Assembly: GCA_038380435.1 (NCBI GenBank) | Contig: JAWZYU010000013.1 | Coordinates: forward strand, 60,724,946-60,788,945 | Reading direction: 5' to 3' | Length of the DNA stretch: 64,000 bases | Source of the DNA: Ryuthela nishihirai | Lineage: Eukaryota; Arthropoda; Arachnida; Araneae; Heptathelidae | Part shown: positions 33,368-43,868 of the stretch, piece by piece | How positions within the stretch are numbered: position 1 is the first letter of the stretch | Layout: the number at the start of each line of letters is the position of its first letter | Notes under the pieces: model-generated | What the model was told of the DNA's origin: nothing | Seen by the model: the letters and a program-made list of their open reading frames with translations, nothing else | The model's database searches: none | Program-made: the position numbers and the translations under genes

Positions 33368-33716
33368 CTGAAATGCCATTATCAAAAATTAATATTCATT
33401 CAATTACGTTTCTATAGTAAATTTATTTTTCACAAATTATAAAACAAAAGTAAATTATTTTTTCTGAGATAAAAAAATTGCATTTAAAACACAATTGTGC
33501 ATTTTTTCAAGTTCCGTATAGGTAGTAAAGAATATAGTTATACTTGAAATGCAACTACATTTCTACATGGTTTATCTTGAATGTTTTAAATAATAATTGG
33601 GATCCCAACTTTTCAGCATCAATATAGCGCATAATTAGAACGGTGAGTTTCCGTTAAAAATATTCATTCTATGTCAAATCAACACAGCTCTAAATGTCGG
33701 CCTCTCAGATTTCAAT

Positions 33717-33782
33717 TATTTTTGGCATACTTGTAGTATTTAAATAAATTTTTAATTAAATACTACAAGTATGCCAAAAATA
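33717..33782. repeat. Perfect 27-base hairpin in intron
   Basis: Arms 33717-33743 and 33756-33782 are exact reverse complements (arm contains TTTTTGGCATACTTGTAGTA) with a 12-base AT loop. It may be a tiny MITE or a snap-back insertion. Confidence 0.92.
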
Positions 33783-33999
33783 TTATATTAATTTTAATAA
33801 AAATAGTATTAAAGAGAAAAAACTATTTTGCTCTTCCATCTACTAATTTTTTAGATGTAGCCATTCAAAACTGACAAAAAAAAATTCAACATTTAAAATT
33901 CCGAGTTTTCTTTGAACGCTTATAATTCTCATCCCATTCATGCTAAAGTAATGAAATTGGCCTCTCCTTAAAAGTCTCAATGGATTTTAAAGAGAGATG

Positions 34000-36398
34000 T
34001 GCCAATCCGCTGTGTTGATGACCCGTCCAAGCCTAGCACCTAATGTCCAACCTTGTCTTTTCGTCATGCAGATCGTTAGTACATTTCAAAAGAAATACTC
34101 TCTTATGGAAGAGAATGGAATGGAAGAGCTGCCAGATCAGTGTTGCCTACTGATCTGGGTAACTATGGCTACTTTTCATTTTTTCTATTCTGCTGAGGAG
34201 TGGTGAATCTCACAGGTGCTGACCACATATACTAACCGGACTAGAATAAGGCTCTGAGCTTGATTATGGATTCTAAATTTGCTGCACTGGTGGTCTTCGC
34301 AAAGGAAAAAATCTTCTGCTGTGTATTCTGTTTGTTTGTTGGTTGACAGCCGAAAGTGAATAGATTCACAGTATATGTTTTATCAACTGGTGGATAATCC
34401 TGAGCAGAGGTCATCGCAGGCACCTGAACTTTTGTTTCTACCGGCATCGTCAAATCCTATATTGCAAGAGGTTTTCATAAGTAATGTAAATGGCTTCAGC
34501 CTTTAGTAGTGAGGCAACGGTTCTTTGTTCAATGTTTATGATTAGGGAATGGTTTGATATTGTGCGCATTCTCTCTTCAAAAAAAACATAGTTTCTTTAA
34601 ACATCCCACTAACATTTTCTTTCCATAGGTAGTTCGTATGTGAGGATTCCGCACAGAACTTATTATCTTGATGTCCTCACACAAGAATTCCACCATTATA
34701 ACCTTGATAGTCTCAGCTTGCAAGAGACCAGATCGACAGATAAAGGAGATTTTTAAAAATAATTTTAAATTTCTCTTTTTAGGGATAAAGATAAAAATCA
34801 AGTCCAATGCTTAGGTTTGCTTCTCAGCAGACATGCCAGTAATGCTCTTCTAGAATATAAAAGCATTAATGAAAGGTTTCGTAATGCTAAATTTCAAACG
34901 AGTGTTAAAGACTTGAATGTTATCTACTGTTATGCCCCCACTGAGGACGCCGATGAGGATGAGTAAGATAGGTTTTACGAAGAGCTTCGGAATATTTTGA
35001 ATCTGTCAAGAAAGGAGATATTACCCTTATTCTAGGTGACTTCAATGCAAAGTTGGTACTAACTCTGACTTTTGGGGAGGGGAGAATAGTTTTTTTGTAT
35101 TGGTTGCTGCAATGGCAATGGGTCTTTTACAGGAAAGTAAACTTAGTGGTATGAGGATAACTAACACTTATTACAAACAACGAGACATGCTTAAGTACAC
35201 ATGGGTTTCACCAGATGGGCTGCATAAGAATATGATTAATATATTATTTAACATAAAATGAGATAGTTCTGTTAGGAAGACAATGTCATACAGGGGAGTT
35301 GAATATGATCTGATCATTACTTTGTTAAAAGTGCCTTGCAACTTAAACGTATGAAGTTTTGTGCTAAGGTTAAAAAATTTACCTTTAATACTGAAGCTCT
35401 GAAAGACACAGTTATAGCTAAAGCTTACCATTATAGGTTACGTAGTCATTATGACAGTCATGGTTTGCTTACTACTGAAGTTGAGGAAGAATGGGACCAT
35501 TTTGAACAGGCTTTTTTGGAAACTAACAGTACTCTTTAGGGAAAAAGGAGCCTCGGAGACAGAATTATTTGAGTGATAAGGCACTTAAGCTTATTTCAGA
35601 AAGAAAGAACTGCAGGAATGTCCTTAATCAATACCCTTCTAGTTCAAATACGAAGCATTACAGAGAGCTTAATAAACGTGTAAAGGATCAGTTATCTGCT
35701 GATAAGAATCTTTGGCTTGATGGCTTGGCTGACAAAGCTGAGGAAGCAGTTAGACAGTACAACAGCAGAAAGCTGTACCAGATAGTTAATGTTTTGTGTG
35801 GCAGAAAACTGACAGGTATACACGGATTGAAGGATAAACAAGGTAAGGTTATAGGGAGAGGATTCTGTCATAGCTAGGTGGGTTGAGCATTTCAGTGATA
35901 TTCTCAACAATATGGTTAGTTCTACTCCCATTGTTTCTAATGATAATAGATACATTACTGGCTTTAATGTTGGCCCTATAACACAATCTGAAGTTATCTC
36001 GGTTATTTCTATAATACATAAATTCCCAGGGGTAGATGAAATTACTAGGGAAATGCATAGAGCTCAGAATGCTTCCGTTACCACATGAATGACCGAAATT
36101 TTGAATATCTTTTATGATAAAAGCATGGTTCCTAAGGTTTTTGCCAGAGCTATTATTATTTCTATTTTTGAAGAAGGTGACTGCAGTTCATGTGATAACT
36201 ATAGGGGTATCAGCCTACTTTCTGTTCTGGAAAGTTCTTTGCATGATTGTGCTTAATAGAATTAAGAATCTGGTTGATAGGCAATTGCATGATGAGCAGT
36301 GTGGATTTAGAAGTGGTAGAGGATGTGTAGATCAGATATTTTCACTCAGGCAGATTCTTGCTAAATGTTTAAAGTTCCAGAAACCTTTGAGTGCTAAG
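34000..36398 (+). mobile_element. RTE-like LINE, copy 6 (5' end to mid-RT)
   Basis: Plus strand. The 5' leader runs from about 34000 to 34860 with one leader unit. Then come endonuclease remnants (VIYCYAPTEDADEDE near 34920 and LGDFNAK near 35040), the linker frame 35336-35539, the 102-codon frame 35569-35877 (ISERKNCRNVLNQYPSSSNT), and the RT start to CGFRSGRGCVDQIFSLRQIL at 36398. It stops abruptly inside the RT domain, where a GC-richer stretch begins. Several frameshifts are present. Confidence 0.83.
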
Positions 36399-36399
36399 T

Positions 36400-36895
36400 A
36401 GTATAGTCCCATTATATGTATCCCCAACTAGTGCTTTTCCCCCTATAACGCCATCGACTACGTCCCCTTATGCACACCCACTACTTTCCCCTTATTAATA
36501 TTCATTACTGACCACGCCCCTTTACTAGTGTTAATATTTCATAATTCATATTTCATAACACACGCTTTAGCCCCCTTTATTAAAAACCCCCTACGTCCGC
36601 CATTTTGACCGTAAACTCCCGAAACCCTTCAAAGTCCCGCCATTTGGAATCCTGATGTCACCATTAATCCGAAATAACTCAAAGTCCCACCATTTTGAAT
36701 TCCGCCATCTTGGTTTCGGCCGTCATTCGAAATAAATCAAAGTCCCAGGCTTGCCATCTTGGTTTCCACCATCATTCAAAATTCTAAAGGGTTCAGGGTT
36801 CAGGGTTTTGTAAATGTGAAATTAGCCTCCAAATAAGGGGCTCCCTACACTAGTCATAACAGAAGTGTGAGATGGCGGATGCAGAAGTTACTGTG
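36400..36895. other. Non-coding stretch with repeated CCATnTT motifs
   Basis: From about 36595 to 36780 an imperfect unit (CAAAGTCCCxCCATTTT or GCCATCTTGGTTTC) recurs five or six times, giving a cluster of CCATnTTG sites; an ATGGCGG site follows near 36872. The preceding 150 bases are pyrimidine-rich. CCATnTT is the core of YY1/Pho binding sites. It lies between LINE copy 6 and the 3' end of the I-clade LINE and may belong to that LINE's 3' UTR or to an unidentified element. Confidence 0.45.
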
Positions 36896-36949
36896 TCTCA
36901 ACTATGTCTCATAAAAAAAGTTTCTATTCAGGAGAAAGACAAATAGAGA

Positions 36950-39900
36950 ATATTAGACCTTGCAGAAGAGGCCAATGTTCTGAAAGAAGTCAGTGACCAT
37001 ACAGAAGCACGTTCGTTGTAGCTTCCCATTATGGTTGTTGCCAAGAAGGGAGGTGATGGAGTAGTCAGTGGTTCCGATTGCATAAAGCTCCCAGAACAAA
37101 GCTTCTCTTTCAGCATTGTAGTGGGAGCAGTTGAGCAGAACGTGGGATACAGTCTCATGTGTGCTGCAAGTGGCACAGTCTGGACTGTAAGCTCTGCCAA
37201 GAGTGTGAAGCATAGAGTTACTGTAGATGACACCAACTCAGACACGATGAAGGATGGTCTCCTCAGATCTGAGGAAATTCACGAGGTTAGGAGCAGTGAG
37301 AGAATGTTCAACCAGATAACTGAATGAGGAACAACTGCTGTCCTTCTGCCACTAAGCAAGACGGTACTGGCTCATCAAATGTGGGACAGAACTCTTGCAG
37401 TCGCTGAGAGGGGATAATTAGTTACACACCTCTGACTCTCCAGCGCCTCCTTCATGGTATGATCGGCGAGTTCCTTGCCAGATATCCCTACATGGGAAGG
37501 GATCCACTGGAAATGAACCGTGATTCTGGCAGAAGTCACCTTGGAGCAATTCTCCACAATCTTCTGGAGGAGGAAGGGGTTGCAGCTCTTGCGCTCTGGT
37601 GTGCTTCCAAGGCTAATTTGCAGTCACAGAGGATGACAAAGTTGCCACTCTCGAGGCTGAGGATGAAAAGTGCAGTCTCAAGAATAGCATGAAGCTCATC
37701 ACAGGTGGAGGAAGTAAGATGCGGGAGACGGAAACCTCTGGCGAAGCCAGTATCGGGGATGGCAAAGGCAGAGGAAGGACGTTGCCTCTCCCGGTCCACA
37801 GATCCTTCGGTGTAGACCTCAGTACATCTCTCATATCATTCAGTGACGTAGGAGGTGGAGAGAAGTCTGGTGGCCAATGGATCAGATTCGCTCTTCCGAC
37901 CAAGAGAAGGGATACTGACATTGATTATAAGATAACTGTTCCTCCAGGGTGGAAGGTCAGGGAAGAGAGTACTACCAGCATCCAGCATCTGTCCATGCCA
38001 GCACGAGCGTCCACAGTTGGCAGGAAGGACTCGGTCATAGAAGTCCTTGGCAGGCAGGGCGATGGCAGAGTGAGGCCTGTCATGCAACTTCCCGAGAAGC
38101 TCATGGTTAGAGTAGAGGGAATGGACCCTCGAGAGATGACACAGTATATCTCTCTTCCAGTGCAGGTGGAAAGGCATGTCATCAGCCTCTGTAATGACAG
38201 ATGCATTAGGTGTGTTAGGGCTGAGTCCGAGGCAGAGGCACAGAGATATAGTGTGGACAGTGGCCAACTTGCTGAGCAGTATAGCAGATGCATTGCTCAG
38301 AAGGTGACCACTGTAGTTAATCCGAAAGAGGATCAAGTGTTGGTACAAGACCAGGAGGGTCTTGCAGGAACTACCCCAGTGGGTACCAGCAAGGAAATAC
38401 AGAAATTTTCACTGCGATTGCATAAAATCTGTCTTAAGATGCTGGATGTGAGGCCCCCATCTCAGCCTGCTGTCCAGGACCACACCAAGGAACTTATGCT
38501 GATGGACGGCCTCGATGTGATCTGGCCCAAGCATGAGGTCAGGGAAGGTGGGTGAAAGGCGTCTCCTCGTGAGAACCATGGCCACAGTCTTATCAGTGGG
38601 AAGAGTGAGGCTTAGGTTGTCGAAGAACTTGACGACCGTGTCCACAGCTCGTTTCATCACGAGCTGAACATAGTAGGGGTCCTGGCTAGGGAACCAGATG
38701 CATATATTGTCAGCATAAATGGAAATACCCACTCTGTCCTCGAGTCGAGAGGATAGGCCTGACAATAAGATGTTCAGTAACATCGGGCTGAGGACACCCC
38801 CTTGAGGTACTCCATAATTGATGGCATGGGAGACGCTGAGCATGTTGCCCAGCTTCATGCAAACAGTCCTGCTGGAGAGGTATTCTGCGATCCACTGGAT
38901 GATATTGCCTCTGAGGTCGAGATCCTGGAGCCTGCAGAGAATATCCGAGTGGGACAGGGAATCGAATGCCTTCTGAATGTCGAAGAAGACAGTGACAGCA
39001 GTCTCTCCCATTGACAGCGCCTGATCAGCAGCAGAGGTGAAGTTGATGAGATTGTCTGACGTGCACCTCCCTTTGTGGAAACCCGAGAGGCTGTCAGGGA
39101 GGAGGCCATTGGACTCTAGGTACCATTCCAGGCGTCCAAGGAACAGTCTCTCTAGGATCTTGCAGAGGCAAGATGATAGAGCAATGGGCCTGTAAGACGA
39201 CAGCTCAGTGTCAGGTTTCCCCTGCTTCAAGATAGGCACGATGTGTGTTGCCTTCCATGACTCAGGTGCTGTGCTGGTGGTCCAGGAGGGATTGAAGGAT
39301 CTAAGAAGCACAAGCAGAGCCTCAGGTGTGACAGGTTAGCTAACTGAGTATAACTGACGCCATCAGGGTCTAAGGCCGACGAGCGCTTCCAAGCCTCAAA
39401 AGCAGAGGTGAGTTCCTGCAAGGTGAAAGGATCATTATAGCAAGGCTCAGTCCCAGAGCAGGGCTGCTGAACCGTATCCTGATCATTCACCGGTGGAGCA
39501 GGAAGGGAAGAGGTGAGGTGCCACAGAAAGACAATAGCAATGGCAGCTAAGTCCTCCTCATGGGACAGGGCAAGGTTATGGAAGGGGAGGGCAGGCTGTG
39601 GCTTCCCCGTCAGGTTCCTAATGGAATTCCAGACTTTTCCAGAAGGGGTGAAGACGTTGATGCTGGAGTAGAAGTATCGCCACCTGAACCTTTCACGCCA
39701 GTTAAAGTACCTCCTCCTGATCGTAGCATGTAGCCTTCTATCATGAAGAATGTGTGGAAATCTACCAGAGTGGCCTGCGTGCCTTTCAGCTCGGCAGCAA
39801 ATAGTGCGTAGCCATTTGTAGTGGATATCCGGAGGGGGAAGATGCCCGGGTATCGAGATCATAACAATGCAGGCATCAGAGGAAGCAGTGAGAGCCTCTG

Positions 39901-40690
39901 ACACTGCGCTGAGATCTGTAGTATCTATGGCAGCGAGTCCTTCGGACGAGATCTGCTGAAAGAGCTGCCAGTCAGTAAGCTTCGACATTTTTCTCGGAGC
40001 TGCATGGCCCTTAGGAAGCAAGGAGATGTGCAGCGGGAAATGGTCACTGCCCCAGTTGTCAGGGTCGACTGACCAGCTAAGGCTTTGACCAATGCTGTAA
40101 AAACAGAGGGTCAGATCAATGGAGCTGTAGGAACTTGGAGGTTGATAGAACGTGGGCGAGCCATCATTGACGATAAAGAGATTGTGCTGCAAGATGACAT
40201 TCTCATTATCCTTCTCGCTGATCACTGATGTCTCCACCCCAGGATGGGCTGTGGGCATTAAAGTCCCCACAGAGAATCCAGGGTTGAGGGCACTGCAAAA
40301 TAACATCCAGTAAGGTGGATACAGGAAAGGCAGTGCAAAGCCGGATGTAACAGGATATCAGGGTGATATCATGGCTGTTCAGCCAGATGGAGCATGCTAT
40401 GAAATCACTGTTCGCATCAGTAAAAGTGAGATCAATAGCATGATACATTGCATTCTAGTGCACATAAATCGCCGCTTCGCAGGAGAGCGCATGACTCTTG
40501 CTTGTGTGCAAAATATAGGGATTGAAGATATAGTGATCAGGCAAGTTGACCTCACAGAGAGCAAGGACGGGAAATGGCATGATGTTGATGTAGTTCCAGA
40601 CGTCAGCAGCCTTGCTCCTGAAGTCCCTGCAATTCCACTGAAGGATGGTAGGGATGTTAGTCACTCCATTGGCCATGCTCATTGTCGGTG
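36950..40690 (-). pseudogene. I-clade LINE ORF2: endonuclease, reverse transcriptase, RNase H
   Basis: The endonuclease shows IPTILQWNCRDFRSK (about 40665), WILCGDFNAHSPSWGG (about 40290) and GSDHFPLHISLL (about 40050). The RT shows TELSSYRPIALSSCLCKILE, VFFDIQKAFDSLSH, GVPQGGVLSPMLLNILL (about 38830) and SIYADNICIWF (about 38720). The catalytic box reads YADN, so its second Asp is lost. RNase H remnants include ILCDCKLALEAH (about 37640) and VHFQWIPSHVGISGKELADH (about 37510). The C-terminal knuckle has CATCSTHETVSHVLLNC (about 37150). Frameshifts occur near 40455, 40250, 39300, 38400, 37550 and 37220. The enzyme would nick target DNA and copy its RNA at the nick; this copy cannot. Confidence 0.87.
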
Positions 40691-41149
40691 GGAATAACGA
40701 ACCTTGGAGAAAAGCTAGTCAACAGAGAGTGTCTAGCATCCACAAAGTGAGATATGAGGGAGGCCAACTGGTTGAAGATCGTCAAAGTCCGAGGTCGAGA
40801 TTCTTCAGGAAGTGCGGAAGTTATGACCTTGATGATATCCACAAGTAGAGAGAGAATGGTGGGCAAGAGGACCGTGACCCTGTGCTCCTTCCTGAAATCC
40901 TGATGCGTCAGAGAAGAGAAGAGCTTCTTCACATCAGGCCGATGAGAAGCCCTCTTCTTCCTTGTCCTCTTTATCTGCTTGGCCTGAATGGGACAGGAGT
41001 CCGTTGCCGAGGTTGCAGCGAAATCCTGCACCATGCAGGTACCTGCAGCACAAGGGGCCTCAGGGACAGATGGCATCACCACAGGAAGGGTAACGACAGG
41101 GGGCCAGAGGAGCAGCAGGAGCAGAAGGTGCCTGTGCTTCAAGCACAAG

Positions 41150-42889
41150 CATCTCTGCTGACGCTACCTCCGTGGCAGCAGCAGGTGTCATTTGACCACT
41201 AGTGGCAGCTGCAAAGCAGACTGAGGGGTCAAAGAGATGCCTGTTGCACGCGGACTTCTTAGGAGGTGGGGTGTCACCACAGAGCTTGGAAGAAGGACCT
41301 TCCCGACTATGGTGCTGTGCAAAGAGTGCACAGGTCCAAGGGCTTCCCTCTTCTTTTCACAGGCAAGCTTCCTGGCGCGGCACCCAGAAAAGGTGGCAGC
41401 ATGAAGTCCACCACATTTAGCACAGGGGCCCAGTGTGCTTGCACTGCTTTTGGGAATGATTCCCACTGCAGTGCTTACACCGCACCGTACCTCTGCAATT
41501 CTTTGCAATGTGCATTAAGCATTGACATTTCAGACACTGAGGTGGGGCCTTGGTGCGAGGCTTCACCGCGATCCAGTGGAAGCTCAGGACAACGTTCCCA
41601 GGTAGGGAACTTTCATTGAAGGTAAGGACTACTTTCCTTAAGACAATCTTTTGACCCCAGAATCTGAGGGAAGATAGCAGTACATAAGACGGACTGCTGT
41701 TACTCTCTGATCCGAGAGGGCATCAAGGATCGCCTCATCAGTAAGGGAAGTGTCAATACCTTCTATGAGGCCCTGTGGCAGGCAGTAAGAGACTGGGTAA
41801 TCCGCAGATATGGGGAACCCAGAATGGAGGTGGTGTACAGAAGCTTCTCGGCAAGGTCGGTAGAGCTGACCTTGATGAGAAGGCTTCCCGTCTCCAAGTA
41901 ATAAGCGTCCACAATCCATGCCCCGAGAATCTCCACAATCTCTGTGGAGATGGGATTCGGGTTGTATGAGCTCATGAGATGAGAGGAGGCCGAGGTCACT
42001 ATAAGAAGGCCGAGGTCACTATAAGAGTAATAGGCTGGGTGCTCTTCCTCTTACGGTTGACAATGACGAAGCCGTCACCAGAGTCCTCAGGCAGTTTCTG
42101 ATCGACGTCCATCATATTGGAAATGTCGATGAGTGGCTGCTCAACCTCAGGCATATTTGTTAGGGGATGGCTGGCAGAGGAAGGGTGTGCAAAAACATTG
42201 TCACACACATCTGACAGTGCAATAGCAGCACCAGCCACAGGGGCCCCATCAGATAAAACCAAGGCCGTGGAGGCCAAGGTGACTGAAGAAGAGGTAGCTG
42301 GGGCACAGCCAGTAGCGGAAGAGGTCTCTCCACTCATTGTAGCGGAGAGGCCCGGTCCTTCAGAAGAAACACTCTAAGGGGCCTGAATGAAGGCTGGCCA
42401 AGGGAGTGTCAGCTATAACAGTGTCATTTTCAGTTGACAGTGCAATAGCAGCACCAGCCACAGTGGCCCCATAAGACAAAACTGAGGTTGTGGACGCCGT
42501 GTTGACAGGAGAAGAAGTAGCCCGGGAAAAGCCAGTAGTAAAGGAGGTCTCTCCACTCACAGAAGCAGAAGTGGAGAGGCCAGCCCTTCAGAAGAATCGC
42601 CTGAGGGGTCAGCAGTAGGAGCATAGGGAGACCTCAAAAGAGTCTTACCCCTGGGCACTGAGAGAGAGTGCGAGGGGGCAAGACATCTTGTCAGGAGAAC
42701 CAACATAGGTTCTTCTCTCCCTGGAGTATGTCCATAGGGTCCTCTGAGGCGAGCACAAGAAGTCTTTGCCGCAGTGGACTGCGACAATCTCGGGACATTC
42801 CGCTTGACAGGAGGGTCTGAGGGCACAGAATCAGGAGAGCTCAGAAACCCTCCTTTCTTTCGGTTAAATCCTGGGGGTGTACGAATCAT
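41150..42889 (-). pseudogene. I-clade LINE ORF1 (Gag-like nucleic-acid binding protein)
   Basis: It starts MIRTPPGFNRKKGGFLSSPD at 42889. The N-terminal part is rich in Pro, Ser and Ala and contains an imperfect internal duplication (SGETSxxTG...ATSSPV at about 42560 and 42330). A central fold with EIVEILGAWIVDAYYLETGS follows (about 41940). The C-terminal CCHC knuckles are CLKCQCLMHIAKNC (about 41545) and CAKCGGLHAATFSGC (about 41420). Such ORF1 proteins coat the LINE RNA. Frameshifts near 42590, 42000, 41760 and 41500 break it. Confidence 0.78.
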
Positions 42890-43399
42890 ACCCAGATTCT
42901 AAGCAAATGCACAAGAAAATATAAAACTACAATAGTAATAGAAAACACTAACGGCAGGTGGAGAAACCCTTGAACAGCAACAGGAAGCAGTAACAGACAG
43001 GTGAAGACTCAACCAAAGATTCAGCAAAGAAAGTAGTGAGTCGACTAAAGGCAACTACAGACTATGCTAAACAATACTGAATCAAAGATTCAGCGAAAAA
43101 AGTACTCTGAGGTAAAGTCGGGAGGTCGAAAACGCACGTCTGTAGCTCTCAGTGGTCGCAGAACAAAGTGGATTCGAAATATATGTGTTTATGGTTATAT
43201 AACTATCCAGTGCGGCGGAAAAACTCTTCGTTGTGCATGGAAAATATCGTACACCACAGGGCAGGCATCTGCTAGCAGTTGCTTTGTTCCGACTCACCCG
43301 TTAGACGGATCAGTGCCGGGTCCTCATCACGTTCGACGCCTAGTGGGGAGGATGTTACCCCATCGCAGTGCTTAATCAACCCCACTGTGAGTTGTCCTT

Positions 43400-43868
43400 C
43401 TGATGGCGGGGCAAAGCCATATTATACGTTCCTTAACGTGAGGAACTTTAACCCTACAAAGTTCAAGACACAATTCGTGTCACCAAGTGTTCGATTCGGT
43501 GGTATGGAAAACGTGGAGGCCCACAACTTCTTCCCCGTGTTCCATACAATGCTTGAAAATATGCTCCGTGACATTGTGCCGCAAGTCAATTATATTGACG
43601 TAAAACTTTGCTTACGTTCTTCAGATTTGAAGAATGTAGTTAATTTGAGCTTGAAACGGCCGACTCTTTCAGACACACCTTGCGTCACGATGCACCTTCC
43701 ACATCGATGTTTATTCGGACGACGACGGTTTTCTGCCAATATTTATTGGACTTGAACCACAAGATAATTTATATCTGCTCTACAACCAAGGACATTTTGA
43801 CGTTATAGTGAAACCGGCAGGATTTTTCGGATCTAAAAAGTTCTGTTCAAATGTTTGCAAAGGCTCTG
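43400..43868 (+). pseudogene. Candidate Polinton DNA polymerase B N-terminal fragment
   Basis: The plus-strand frame reads PYYTFLNVRNFNPTKFKTQF, GGMENVEAHNFFPVFHTML, VNYIDVKLCLRSSDLKNVV, then after a frameshift LEPQDNLYLLYNQGHFDVI and GFFGSKKFCSNVCKG before a stop near 43876. The closing block (HxDVI...GFF...FCxxxCxxG) resembles the zinc-finger region before the exonuclease domain of Polinton/adintovirus protein-primed PolB. No exonuclease or polymerase motif follows because LINE copy 7 starts there. Another origin is possible. It is 31 kb from the Polinton relic at 9.2-12 kb. Confidence 0.42.

Larger units (their letters stand above)
36900..43070 (-). mobile_element. Near-complete I-clade LINE with ORF1 and ORF2
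   Basis: Minus strand, about 6.1 kb: a short 5' UTR (about 43070-42890), ORF1 (42889 to about 41150), and ORF2 (about 40690-36950). The APE endonuclease, reverse transcriptase, RNase H and a C-terminal zinc knuckle appear in that order, the architecture of I-clade LINEs. The GC content is clearly higher than in surrounding DNA, suggesting a more recent arrival than the AT-decayed neighbours. Both ORFs have frameshifts. Exact ends and target duplication were not determined. Confidence 0.87.

Noticed and set aside
37689..38555. 288-codon plus-strand open frame, the second longest in the window
   Set aside because: It is antisense to the I-clade LINE ORF2, whose minus-strand RT and RNase H motifs are unmistakable. 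Its own translation shows no family.
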